DNA of 64,000 bases. Origin: Mycolicibacterium moriokaense. GTDB taxonomy: Bacteria; Actinomycetota; Actinomycetes; Mycobacteriales; Mycobacteriaceae. The position numbers and the translations under genes were made by a program. A model generated the notes under the pieces. The model saw only the letters and a list, made by a program, of their open reading frames with translations. It was not told the origin of the DNA and did no database searches. This document shows, piece after piece, positions 8,064 through 16,101 of this stretch (the stretch's first letter is position 1; each line of letters begins with the position of its first letter). The stretch lies in contig NZ_QJJU01000026.1 of the NCBI RefSeq assembly GCF_003201655.1, positions 27,259-91,258 on the forward strand, given 5' to 3'.

Positions 8064-8083
8064 TGGGCTCCTTCGTTGAACCA

Positions 8084-8105
8084 ACCTAGTGAACACACAG
8101 TAGGT
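8084..8105. promoter_or_regulatory. Candidate operator upstream of TetR (8063)
   Basis: ACCTA (8084-8088) and TAGGT (8101-8105) form an inverted repeat with a 12-bp centre, 21 bp upstream of the TetR GTG. A second TAGGTT at 8105-8110 gives an overlapping alternative pairing with AACCTA. The site lies in the 118-bp gap 8064-8181, which holds no gene. Autoregulation is inferred from position only. Confidence 0.4.
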
Positions 8106-8181
8106 AGGTTTGGTCGTTGTGACAAGGGTCTCATTGAATTTGGTTCTCGAGAGGCCTTTTACCTGGGGTTTCGCGAGGCGG

Positions 8182-9045
8182 TCACTGCGCACCACTCGGG
8201 TCGTGCAGTTCGGCGAGCGCGTGGATCTGCTCGAGGTAGTGCTCGAGCGATCGGTGGATGAAGCGGGCGGACAGCGTCGTCGTGCCTCCCTCGGCCATCG
8301 TCTCAAGCGTTTCCTTTGTCGCCTCGGGTTCTCCCACGGGGTCAAGCGGCTTATCGGCGGGCATGACAACCTCGAAACCGTCGGGCACCTCGAAGCCCTG
8401 CAACCACTCTGCGGCGGTGTCGATCGACACGTAGTACGGACACCAACCGTCGGCCAGCGTCACCGCCCGTCGCAACGACCGTTTGGTGCGGCCACCGATC
8501 CAGATCGGCAAGTGTGGCTGTAGTGCGCAGGGATCGACGGTGAGTCCGCCGAACGAATAGAACTCCCCGTCATACGTCGGCTCGTTGCTCGGCAGCGCCG
8601 CCCGCAGCGCGCGCAACGCGTCGTCACCGCGAGCACCACGGTCTTCGAACGGCGCGCCGAGGAGATCGAACTCCTCCTTGAGCGAGCCGACGCCGAGCCC
8701 GAGGATCACCCGTCCGCCGCTAACGTGATCGAGTGTGCCGTAACGCTTTACGATCGCCAGCGGATGGTGATAGCCAAGCACAAGCGTCATGGTGGCGAAC
8801 CGGATCTGTTTCGTGCGCGCCGCCGCATAGCCGAACGTGGCGAGCGGATCCCAGTACCTGGCGCCGCGGCGCGCGGTCTCGGTCGAGGGCAGGCCGATGT
8901 GCTCGCTACACGTCATATGGTGGTAGCCAAGGCGATCCGCCGTCTCGGCGACGCGGCCGATGTCCTCGATGGAGGCGTCCTTCTCCCACGTCAGCGGCGT
9001 ACCGCCGACGTTGGTGACCACCGGCGTGGCAATGCCGAGTTTCAC
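8182..9045 (-). CDS. Luciferase-like (LLM) F420/FMN-dependent oxidoreductase
   Basis: 287 aa TIM-barrel protein. It starts VKLGIATPVVTNVGG and contains HHMTCSEHIGLP, TMTLVLGYHHPLAIVKRY, ILGLGVGSLKEEFDLLG and LPIWIGGRTKRSLRRAV, a pattern usual for F420-dependent LLM proteins of mycobacteria. It probably carries out hydride transfer from F420H2 or FMN-dependent monooxygenation. The GTG at 9045 overlaps the stop of the TauD gene (GTGA), so it is the last gene of the Rieske-partner-TauD-LLM operon. The frame upstream of 9045 is a TauD shadow. Substrate unknown. Confidence 0.87.
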   Translation of the reverse strand: MKLGIATPVVTNVGGTPLTWEKDASIEDIGRVAETADRLGYHHMTCSEHIGLPSTETARRGARYWDPLATFGYAAARTKQIRFATMTLVLGYHHPLAIVKRYGTLDHVSGGRVILGLGVGSLKEEFDLLGAPFEDRGARGDDALRALRAALPSNEPTYDGEFYSFGGLTVDPCALQPHLPIWIGGRTKRSLRRAVTLADGWCPYYVSIDTAAEWLQGFEVPDGFEVVMPADKPLDPVGEPEATKETLETMAEGGTTTLSARFIHRSLEHYLEQIHALAELHDPSGAQ

Positions 9046-9872
9046 TGAAGGGGCTCTTCGCCAGCCAGGATCGTGCGGTGCATCAGGCGGCCGCTGTCGA
9101 CGGCATAGGGCAGCGCGCGGTGCATGGTGCCGGTGTTGTCCCAGATCAGCAGGTCGCCGACTTCCCACCCGTGTCGGTAGACGTACTGCGGTTGTGTTGC
9201 CCAATCACGAAGCCGTGCAAGCAAAGCGCGGCTCTCCTCCACCGGCAGTCCGATCACATAGTCCGCCGTCGCGCCGAGTAGCAGCGACTTGCGCCCGGAC
9301 TGGTGCGTCCACACCATTGGGCAGGCCTTCGTCGGCGACTTTTGCCAGAAACTGATCTCGTCGTAGCTCATCTCCGGGGTCACGTAGTACTGCGATCGCT
9401 CGGCACTGTGGACCACCCGCAGCTCGGCGATGAGATCCTTGTCCGATTGCGGCAAGTCGTCGTATGCGGCGTAGGTGTTGCAGAACTCGGTCTCTCCCCC
9501 AGTCTCTGACAGCTTCACGGCGCGCAGCAGGGTGGCGAGATTCGGATAGGGCTGCAGCGAACCGTCGAAATGCCAGAACAGGGAGCCCTTCAGGTACTCG
9601 GCCCGCTGATTGACGTTCTTGTCGAGTGAGATCTTGTAGATGCCTTCTTCGCCCTCGTTCTGCACGAGACTGCCAAGGGTTTTGGCGATGGCAACTTGCT
9701 GTTCGTCGCTGATGTCCAGCCCGCGAAAGAACACCACCCCGCGTTGCTCGAGTGTCTCCCGGATGTTCGCGGCTTCCCCGCCGCTGAGCAGCGTGTCGAT
9801 GTCGGTCCTGATCTCGCTGCCAATTGTCGGGGTGAGATCAACGATGTCGAGTTGCGCAGAGGTGAGTCCCAT
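9042..9872 (-). CDS. TauD/TfdA family 2-oxoglutarate/Fe(II) dioxygenase
   Basis: 276 aa. The iron ligands are visible: His101 and Asp103 in LFWHFDGS, and His251 in TMHRALPY. The 2-oxoglutarate-binding Arg is in MHRTIL (~266). Such enzymes hydroxylate an unactivated carbon, often causing loss of sulfite, an alkoxy group or an amine, while decarboxylating 2-oxoglutarate. It lies six bases after the small Rieske partner gene and overlaps the LLM gene, so three oxidative enzymes are co-expressed. That suggests stepwise attack on a recalcitrant ring or ether; the actual substrate cannot be read from the sequence. Confidence 0.9.
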   Translation of the reverse strand: MGLTSAQLDIVDLTPTIGSEIRTDIDTLLSGGEAANIRETLEQRGVVFFRGLDISDEQQVAIAKTLGSLVQNEGEEGIYKISLDKNVNQRAEYLKGSLFWHFDGSLQPYPNLATLLRAVKLSETGGETEFCNTYAAYDDLPQSDKDLIAELRVVHSAERSQYYVTPEMSYDEISFWQKSPTKACPMVWTHQSGRKSLLLGATADYVIGLPVEESRALLARLRDWATQPQYVYRHGWEVGDLLIWDNTGTMHRALPYAVDSGRLMHRTILAGEEPLQ

Positions 9873-9878
9873 GACGGA

Positions 9879-10202
9879 TCAGCTCACTCTCGTGAGAATG
9901 GTGTTAGCCGAATGCTTTACACGCGGCTGCTTCCACAGCTCCACTGCAAGGGAGACGGTGATCAGCGAGTACAGCAGGTTGCGCAGGTTCGCGACGTCGT
10001 CGGGCAGCGGTTCGGAATAGTCGAACTTGTCGATGTAGGCGACGGCTTCCTCGGCATGGGGAAACACGGTGTCGTAGAACGCCCGGATCTCGTCCATCGA
10101 GCTGTTCACACGCTTCTCATAGCGCTCGTGCCCGTCCTCGATCGCCCAGTCCGGAACCAGATGTTCGAGCTCCGAAAACTCAGGCGGCAGAATCGCGTTC
10201 AC
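9879..10202 (-). CDS. Small Rieske-oxygenase partner protein (paralogue of 22757-23086)
   Basis: 107 aa. No known domain recognised. It shares a pattern with the 109-aa protein at 22757: PEFxELE near the start, then ERYEKRVNSSMDEI, a helical middle, and VELWKQPRV near the C-terminus. Both genes lie directly downstream of, and overlap, a Rieske oxygenase gene. Here the GTG overlaps the Rieske stop (GTGA). The size is too small for a classical NTF2-like beta subunit (~170 aa). An assembly factor, small subunit or redox docking protein is possible. Function unknown. Confidence 0.8.
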   Translation of the reverse strand: MNAILPPEFSELEHLVPDWAIEDGHERYEKRVNSSMDEIRAFYDTVFPHAEEAVAYIDKFDYSEPLPDDVANLRNLLYSLITVSLAVELWKQPRVKHSANTILTRVS

Positions 10203-11485
10203 AATGCCGCCTTCTCGCCGGCCACTCCCCTGTTGACGTAGTCGCCAACCACCTTGTGCAGATGACGGAGCAGAATCTCCTCGTCATTCATCGTGAAATG
10301 TGTGAGGGTGCCGCTGTTCAGCATCGCCTGCAAGCCTTCCGACGGGCTTGCGTCTTCCAGGATGATGTCGTTGAGGAAGGTCACCGTCAGCTCTTGCCCG
10401 AGTCGTTCCTTGTGCGTCCTTGGGGGCTGATAGAACATTTCCACTTCGAAGATGTGCGAGTGCGGCCCAGTGGGCCAATGTGTATGGGTGCTGAAGCCGG
10501 ACGCACCGAAGATCACCACGAAGTTGGGGAAGAACTGGTACGAGTCGAAACCGTACTTCTCCGAGCGCGTCGGGTTGAGCCCCGCAGGCATCGGACCGCG
10601 ATCGACGCGCTTGTTCCACGGCCCTGCCGCGCTGGCCTCCATCACGCACTCGATTGGCTTGGAGTACGGCGTTTTCTGCGAGGGCTCACCCGAGAACGAG
10701 AACATGCGATGCGGACCCTTGAGCTGATAGGCCAGCGCGTCGGTAAACGGGTTCGGCTTGTCCAACGCCTGTTTGGCCTCCGCGGTGAGATTGCCGAACG
10801 AAGACGCGTGCAGATACGGCCCGTGGTAGCTCTCCGCGAAGCTGTCGACGAAGATCTTCCAGTTGCACTGCAATTCGGTCTTGAACCGATAGACCTGGTG
10901 TGGCCCCTCGAAGGGATAGCCCTCGATGCCGTGTGCCAGTTCGCCGAGGAAGGAGCGTAGCGGCTCCGTGTTGTCCGGGTTGAGATTGACGAAGATGAAG
11001 CCTTCCCACACCTCGCATTGGATCGCAGGCACCCGGCAGCTGTCGGCGTCGAAGTCGAGCAGCAGATCCTTGCGGGTCGCCGAATGCAGCGAGCCATCCA
11101 GCTTGTAACGCCAGCCATGGAAGCGGCAGTACAGGAGTGGCGCGCGACCCTGGACCTCCTGGAAGGGGTCGTCCTCCCACAGCATCTTGTTGCCCCGGTG
11201 AGGGCAGATGTTGTGGAAGGCGCGGATCACGTCGTCCTTGCCCCGAACGATGATGACCGAGGTGTTGAGGAACTTCAGCTCGCGGGTGAAGTAGCTGCCC
11301 GACTTCGGCACCCGTTCGACCCGCCCCAAGTACAGCCAGGTTTTCTTGAAGACGTGCTGGCGTTCCTTGTCGTAGAACTCTTCGGAAACACAGTCCTCAA
11401 GTGACACCGGACCGCGGCCCAGTTCGGGATACGCATCCGTCCAATGTCCACTTGCGGGCTTGGTCACCAGGCTGTCGTGACTCAT
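10199..11485 (-). CDS. Rieske [2Fe-2S] ring-hydroxylating oxygenase, large subunit
   Basis: 428 aa. The Rieske cluster ligands are C94-P-H96 (CPHRGNK) and C120-x-x-H123 (CRFHGW), followed by the catalytic domain with NWKIFVDSFAESYHGPYLH supplying the mononuclear iron site. It would hydroxylate a ring or activated C-H with O2 and electrons from a separate reductase, which is not in this window. The ATG at 11485 has GGAGGAG upstream. First gene of a four-gene operon, divergent from a LysR regulator at 11576. It resembles the oxygenase at 21418, including the WPELG-like N-terminus and C-terminal LLRHLHK; both have a small partner gene. Confidence 0.9.
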   Translation of the reverse strand: MSHDSLVTKPASGHWTDAYPELGRGPVSLEDCVSEEFYDKERQHVFKKTWLYLGRVERVPKSGSYFTRELKFLNTSVIIVRGKDDVIRAFHNICPHRGNKMLWEDDPFQEVQGRAPLLYCRFHGWRYKLDGSLHSATRKDLLLDFDADSCRVPAIQCEVWEGFIFVNLNPDNTEPLRSFLGELAHGIEGYPFEGPHQVYRFKTELQCNWKIFVDSFAESYHGPYLHASSFGNLTAEAKQALDKPNPFTDALAYQLKGPHRMFSFSGEPSQKTPYSKPIECVMEASAAGPWNKRVDRGPMPAGLNPTRSEKYGFDSYQFFPNFVVIFGASGFSTHTHWPTGPHSHIFEVEMFYQPPRTHKERLGQELTVTFLNDIILEDASPSEGLQAMLNSGTLTHFTMNDEEILLRHLHKVVGDYVNRGVAGEKAAL

Positions 11486-11543
11486 GGGCCCTCCTCCAGG
11501 CCGACGGTACAACTGCGGAAATGGCCGAAACAGGTGCAAAGCC

Positions 11544-11558
11544 GCAACACCCTGTTGC
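11544..11558. promoter_or_regulatory. Inverted repeat in the Rieske/LysR divergent promoter
   Basis: GCAAC-ACCCT-GTTGC, a 15-bp inverted repeat in the 90-bp gap between the oxygenase start (11485) and the LysR start (11576). LysR proteins usually bind dyads of about this size upstream of a divergently transcribed target. It is 18 bp from the LysR ATG. It does not match the strict T-N11-A form, so the assignment rests on position and symmetry. Confidence 0.5.
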
Positions 11559-11575
11559 ATATTTGGAACAGAGCT

Positions 11576-12493
11576 ATGGAACAGAACCCGCCGTTCGACC
11601 TCGATGCCCTGCTGGTATTCGGCAAGGTAGTGGAAAGCCGCAGCCTGTCGAAAGCGGCGCTATTGCTCGGAATGCCCAAGTCCACCGTCAGCCGCAAGCT
11701 CACGAAGCTCGAGTCCGACCTCGGAATCAAGCTGCTTCGGAAGAACACGCACCAGCTCACGGTCACCGACCTTGGCGAAAAGGTCTACTCCCACGCAGTG
11801 AACATCCTGACCGAGGCCAATGGCGTGCGCGCTCTGGTGGAAGGCAGCAGGCAAGAACCGCAGGGCGAGCTGAAGGTCGCGATACCGGTGTTCGTCGGCA
11901 TCGACTACGCGTCCAGGGTCGGCGCTACATTCCTGCAGCGTTATCCCCATTCGCGGTTGGACATCCGACTGGTGGACAACATGGTCGACCCGATCAAGGA
12001 CGGGTTCGATGTCGTGTTCGGGACTGGGCCACTTCAGGATTCGACATTGATCGCACGAAAGGTGTTCAGCCTCGAGCTCTTCCTGTGCGCGTCACCGCAC
12101 TTCGTCGGGCAACTGACCGAACCGCTCATCGATCCGACACAGCTGAATAGTTTGCCCTTCATCGACTTCGGCTTCGCCGGGCCACACAAGCTCACGGTTG
12201 TCAACCGCAAGCGGCGACACGAGTTGTCGCCTCAGGTACGGGCGCGCGCCAACAACTTTCAGGTGTGCAAGCAGTACATCCTGCAAGGTCTTGGCATCGG
12301 CGCCATGCCCACTCAGATCATCTGCACTGACGAACTGCGCGACGGCAGCATCGTGCCCGTCCTTCCGGAATGGCGACCGGAGGCGTTGGACGTGCACATG
12401 ATCTATCCCTTCGAGCTCTCGTTCTCCACCCTCATCAGTGCGTTCTACGAGGTGGCGTGCGAGATCATCGTCGAGAACACCGCGCGTACCTAG
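11576..12493 (+). CDS. LysR family transcriptional regulator
   Basis: 305 aa. The N-terminal winged HTH is clear: LDALLVFGKVVESRSLSKAA, LLGMPKSTVSRKLTKLE and LGIKLLRKNTHQLTVTD. An effector-binding domain follows, with LRIRLV-like LDIRLVDNMVDPI, QDSTLIARKV and LQGLGIGAMP. I choose the ATG at 11576 because it starts four residues before the HTH region; the open frame to 11444 overlaps the divergent oxygenase. It is divergent from the Rieske operon and probably its activator in response to the substrate. Its stop overlaps the convergent DDN-like gene by four bases. Confidence 0.88.
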   Translation: MEQNPPFDLDALLVFGKVVESRSLSKAALLLGMPKSTVSRKLTKLESDLGIKLLRKNTHQLTVTDLGEKVYSHAVNILTEANGVRALVEGSRQEPQGELKVAIPVFVGIDYASRVGATFLQRYPHSRLDIRLVDNMVDPIKDGFDVVFGTGPLQDSTLIARKVFSLELFLCASPHFVGQLTEPLIDPTQLNSLPFIDFGFAGPHKLTVVNRKRRHELSPQVRARANNFQVCKQYILQGLGIGAMPTQIICTDELRDGSIVPVLPEWRPEALDVHMIYPFELSFSTLISAFYEVACEIIVENTART

Positions 12494-12987
12494 ATATCCG
12501 ACTCCCGGAACACTTCGATGGCCGCGACAGGCGTCATCATGATCAACGGGATGTGCCGTTCCGTTGATTTCTGATATTTGATGTAGGGCGGAAAGGCCCG
12601 CGACATGAAGTCCCAGACCTTGTGCCGCTCATCGCCTTCGGGCTCACGCCAGGTTGCCCTGAAGGCCTGGGTGGCAATCTGGAAGTCGATATCGGGGGCG
12701 GCACGAAGGTTGAGATACCACTCGGGATGCTTGTCGGCGCCACCTTTCGACGCGACGATCACAACCTCGCCACCGATATCGCCGTAGATCAGCGGAGCGA
12801 TTTGCGTCCTGCCGGACTTGCGCCCCTTCACCCTGATCAAGCAGTGCGTCGTGAATGCGTGGCCACCGACTTCGGTGAGGTCCACGACGTGGCCCTGCAC
12901 GCCGCCCGTTCGCAGATACATCTCACGGTGCGTGGTAGCGAAGTCGCCGCGTTCTTGCCGGATCTCGGCTGCCGATTCATCGCTCAT
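12490..12987 (-). CDS. Nitroreductase/DDN-family deazaflavin (F420)-dependent oxidoreductase
   Basis: 165 aa split-beta-barrel protein of the DDN family. It contains LIRVKGRKSGRTQIAPLIY, VVIVASKGGADKHPEWYLNL (the HPxWYxNL F420-binding signature) and a C-terminal RHIPLIMMTPV. It would reduce an enone or quinone with F420H2. It lies four bases after the ACAD start (12992 stop side) on the same strand and is probably the last gene of the minus operon from 19245. Being at the end of a beta-oxidation-like block, it may reduce an unsaturated ring intermediate. Its end overlaps the LysR gene. Confidence 0.88.
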   Translation of the reverse strand: MSDESAAEIRQERGDFATTHREMYLRTGGVQGHVVDLTEVGGHAFTTHCLIRVKGRKSGRTQIAPLIYGDIGGEVVIVASKGGADKHPEWYLNLRAAPDIDFQIATQAFRATWREPEGDERHKVWDFMSRAFPPYIKYQKSTERHIPLIMMTPVAAIEVFRESDI

Positions 12988-12991
12988 GGCG

Positions 12992-14140
12992 CTAAAGGCC
13001 CAGTGATTTGGCGATGATCACCTTCATAACCTCGCTGGTGCCCGCATAGATTCGGGCCACCCGGGCATCCGTGTACAGCCTGGCGATCGGATACTCCATC
13101 ATGTAGCCGTAGCCGCCAAACAGCTGTAGACAGCGGTCGATCACGCGCTGCTGCATCTCGGTGCAGAAGAGCTTTACGCGCGCGGCGTCGGCCGCAGTGA
13201 GCTCACCGTCGACGTGTAAGGTCACCGCCCGGTCGAGCATCGCCTGGGCGGCCTCCACCTCCGTCGAGCACGCCGCGAGTTCGAACTTGGTGTTCTGGAA
13301 CGACGCGACAGGAGTGCCGAACGCCTTGCGATTCTTCGTGTAGTCGATGGCCGCGGCGATCGCCGACCTCCCCTGCGAAACCGACCCGACCGCGACGGTG
13401 AGGCGTTCCTGCGGGAGGTTGTGGCCGAGGTAGCCGAACGCCTCGCCCTCCTCCCCCAGTGCGTTGGCGGCCGGGACGCGAACGTCGACGAACGACAACT
13501 CGGCGGTGTCCTGCACCTTGCAGCCCATCTTCTCCAGCTCGCGGCCGCGCGTGAAGCCGGGCATGCCGTCCTCGACAACCAACAGCGTCAAGCCCTGGCG
13601 GCGGTTGTCGGGATTGGTGGCCGTGCGGGCGACCACGATCACCAGGTCGGCCTGCATGCCGCCGGTGATAAAGGTCTTGGCGCCGTTGACTATCCAGTCT
13701 TCCCCGTCACGCACCGCGGTGGTGCGCATGCCTGCCAGATCCGATCCGGTGCCGGGCTCGGTCATGGCGATCGCGGTCAGCAGCGTGCCCGCGGCCAAAC
13801 CCGGGAACCAGCGCTTGCGCTGCTCCTCGTTCGCGTAGTGCAGGAAATACGGCAAGATCACCTCGAGCTGGGTGCGCACCGTCGACAGCGTGACCAGCGC
13901 GCGGGCGGCTTCCTCCTGCATGACGACGTTGTAGCGGTAGTCCGGCATGCCCGCGCCGCCGTACTCCTCGGGGATCGCCATCCCCAGCATGCCAAGCGCA
14001 CCCATCTGCTTGAAGACGTCGCGGGGCATCCGTCCGCCCTTCTCCCACTCGGGATAGTGCGGAACCACCTCCTTCTCGACGAAGTCGTGGGCGAGCTCGC
14101 GGAACGCTTCGTGGTCCTCGGTGAATAGATCGCGGCGCAC
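12992..14140 (-). CDS. Acyl-CoA dehydrogenase (FadE type)
   Basis: 382 aa, full family length. Motifs are GIPEEYGGAGMPDY-like IPEEYGGAGMPDYRY, AIAMTEPGTGSDLAGMRTTA (flavin site), NGAKTFITGG, and C-terminal ARIYAGTSEVMKVI. The residue before GTSE is Ala rather than the Glu base of medium-chain enzymes, so the base probably lies in the helix used by isovaleryl/long-chain types. The GTG at 14140 has AAGGAG six bases upstream. It lies 13 bases after the thiolase gene. It would introduce a C2-C3 double bond into an acyl-CoA using an electron-transfer flavoprotein. Confidence 0.9.
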   Translation of the reverse strand: MRRDLFTEDHEAFRELAHDFVEKEVVPHYPEWEKGGRMPRDVFKQMGALGMLGMAIPEEYGGAGMPDYRYNVVMQEEAARALVTLSTVRTQLEVILPYFLHYANEEQRKRWFPGLAAGTLLTAIAMTEPGTGSDLAGMRTTAVRDGEDWIVNGAKTFITGGMQADLVIVVARTATNPDNRRQGLTLLVVEDGMPGFTRGRELEKMGCKVQDTAELSFVDVRVPAANALGEEGEAFGYLGHNLPQERLTVAVGSVSQGRSAIAAAIDYTKNRKAFGTPVASFQNTKFELAACSTEVEAAQAMLDRAVTLHVDGELTAADAARVKLFCTEMQQRVIDRCLQLFGGYGYMMEYPIARLYTDARVARIYAGTSEVMKVIIAKSLGL

Positions 14141-14153
14141 TGGATCTCCTTGT

Positions 14154-15299
14154 CTACGCGATGAGTTCGACCAGCGTGGCGTTGGCCGTGCCGCCGCCCT
14201 CACACATGGTCTGCAAGCCGAAGCGAATCCCGTTGTCGCGCATGTGATTGATCATGCGCGTCATCAGGACGGCGCCCGACGCACCTAGCGGGTGGCCGAG
14301 CGCGATCGCCCCGCCCAGCGGGTTTAGTTTGTCCTCGTCGGCGCCGGTTTCGGCCAGCCACGCCAGCGGCACGGGTGCGAACGCCTCGTTCACCTCGAAC
14401 ACGCCGACCTCGTCGAGCCCGACGCCGGCCTTGTGTAGGACCTTTTCGGTCGCCGGAATGGGACCGGTGAGCATCAGCACCGGGTCGGCCCCGGTGACTG
14501 CGCCTGCGCGGTATCGGGCGATCGGCGTCAGACCCAGCGCGATCGCGTTATCGGCCGTCATCACCAGCAGGGCGGCCGCACCGTCGGAGATCTGCGAGGA
14601 GTTGCCTGCGTGGATGACGCCGTCCTCCTTGAAGGCAGGCTTGAGCCCGGCAAGCTTCTCGACGGTGGTTCCCCGCCGGATACCCTCGTCGGCCACCACC
14701 GGCTCGCCGTCGGTGAACACCGGCATGATCTGGGTCTCGAACGCGCCGTCGTCCTGCGCCTTCGCCGCAAGCTCATGAGAGCGCGCCGAGTACTCGTCGA
14801 GCCGGGTCCGCGATAATCCCCACTTCTGCGAGATCATCTCGGCGGAGATGCCCTGGTTGAACGAGAAATCTCCATAGCGGGCAAGCACTTTCGGTCCGTA
14901 TGGCATGCCGGTCGCCCTTGCGGAACCGAGCGGCACCCGGCTCATCACCTCGACACCGCCTGCAACGACGACATCCTGCTGGCCGGACATCACGGCCTGC
15001 ACGGCGAAGTCCAGCGCCTGCTGGCTCGACCCGCACGCGCGGTTGACTGTTGTGCCAGGGATGCTCTCGGGCCAGCCCGCGGCGAGCACCGAATAACGCG
15101 CAATGTTGCTGGATTGGTCCCCAACCTGCGACACGCAGCCCCACACCACGTCGTCGACGATCCCCGGGTCGACGCCCGCCCGCTCCATCAGCGCATTGAG
15201 GACGATCGCCGACAGGTCGGCGGCGTGCATATCGGACAGTCCACCGTTGCGCTTGCCGACCGGCGTGCGCACCGCCTCGACAATTACGGTTTCACGCAT
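14154..15299 (-). CDS. Acetyl-CoA acetyltransferase / 3-ketoacyl-CoA thiolase
   Basis: 381 aa. The catalytic nucleophile is Cys89 in TTVNRACGSSQQAL. The His of GGAIALGHPLGASGA and the second Cys in MCEGGGTANATLVE are present, so the active site is complete. It cleaves 3-ketoacyl-CoA to acetyl- or propionyl-CoA and a shortened acyl-CoA. I choose the ATG at 15299 (MRETVIVEAVRTPVG), the usual thiolase start; the frame beyond it is shadow of the crotonase. It lies between ACAD and crotonase genes in a complete beta-oxidation set. Confidence 0.93.
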   Translation of the reverse strand: MRETVIVEAVRTPVGKRNGGLSDMHAADLSAIVLNALMERAGVDPGIVDDVVWGCVSQVGDQSSNIARYSVLAAGWPESIPGTTVNRACGSSQQALDFAVQAVMSGQQDVVVAGGVEVMSRVPLGSARATGMPYGPKVLARYGDFSFNQGISAEMISQKWGLSRTRLDEYSARSHELAAKAQDDGAFETQIMPVFTDGEPVVADEGIRRGTTVEKLAGLKPAFKEDGVIHAGNSSQISDGAAALLVMTADNAIALGLTPIARYRAGAVTGADPVLMLTGPIPATEKVLHKAGVGLDEVGVFEVNEAFAPVPLAWLAETGADEDKLNPLGGAIALGHPLGASGAVLMTRMINHMRDNGIRFGLQTMCEGGGTANATLVELIA

Positions 15300-15303
15300 C
15301 CTG

Positions 15304-16101
15304 TTACTCCGATCTGGGCGCAACGGCCCATCGACCAGTGAATACGGGTTCGCGCTTCTCTGCGAACGCCGCATACGCCTCTGTTGAGTCTGCGGTAGCG
15401 AAGTTTCCCGGCTGCGCTCGGGCCTCATTGGCCAGCGCCTCACGCAGGGTCGCGTTGGCGCCGTCGTTGAGCAGCCCCTTGCTCTGCGCGCGGGCGACGG
15501 CCGGGCCTGCCGCGAGCCGCCCGGCCAGGTCCGACACGAACGCATCTATCTCGTCGGCAGGCCTCACCCAGGTGACCAAGCCCATCGACCGCGCCTCTTC
15601 GGCGTCGATCGTCTCGGCGAGCAACACAAGGCGCTTGGCCTGCTGCAGTCCGACCAGCTTGGGCAATAGCCACGAACCACCTAAGTCGACGGACAGTCCG
15701 CGCTTCGAAAAGATCTGACAGAAGCGCGATTCGGGTGTCGCGACCACGAAATCGCATCCAAGCGCGAGATTCCAGCCCGCCCCCACAGCCACTCCCGTCA
15801 CCTTCGCGATGGTGGGCACCGTTAGTTCGTGCAACGCCAGCGCGACTTCGGTCAGCCTGCGCAGCTTGTCTTTCGGGTGGATGTCTTCCGCTGTGGAGAT
15901 GTCCGCACCGGAGCAGAACGCGCCTCCCGCGCCGGTGATCACCAAGGCACGCAACTCACGATCGCGCGCGGCGGCCCGCAGTGCGTCGGCCAGCTCCAGC
16001 CACAGCTGCGGATTCATCGCGTTCTTGCGATCGGCGCGGTTCAGCGTGAGCGTCCTGACGCCGTCGACGTCGGCCGACAACAGCACCCGCTCCTCGCTCA
16101 C
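15304..16101 (-). CDS. Enoyl-CoA hydratase/isomerase (PaaG-like crotonase)
   Basis: 265 aa crotonase fold. The CoA oxyanion motifs are GAFCSGADIS and VAVGAGWNLALGCDF. The canonical hydratase Glu pair is missing, but FSKRGLSVDLGGSWLLPKLVG matches the PaaG pattern in which an Asp is the catalytic residue, so double-bond isomerisation or ring-related hydration is more likely than simple enoyl hydration. The GTG at 16101 overlaps the CoA-transferase stop (GTGA). Middle gene of the minus operon. Confidence is high for the fold, moderate for the isomerase reading. Confidence 0.88.
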   Translation of the reverse strand: MSEERVLLSADVDGVRTLTLNRADRKNAMNPQLWLELADALRAAARDRELRALVITGAGGAFCSGADISTAEDIHPKDKLRRLTEVALALHELTVPTIAKVTGVAVGAGWNLALGCDFVVATPESRFCQIFSKRGLSVDLGGSWLLPKLVGLQQAKRLVLLAETIDAEEARSMGLVTWVRPADEIDAFVSDLAGRLAAGPAVARAQSKGLLNDGANATLREALANEARAQPGNFATADSTEAYAAFAEKREPVFTGRWAVAPRSE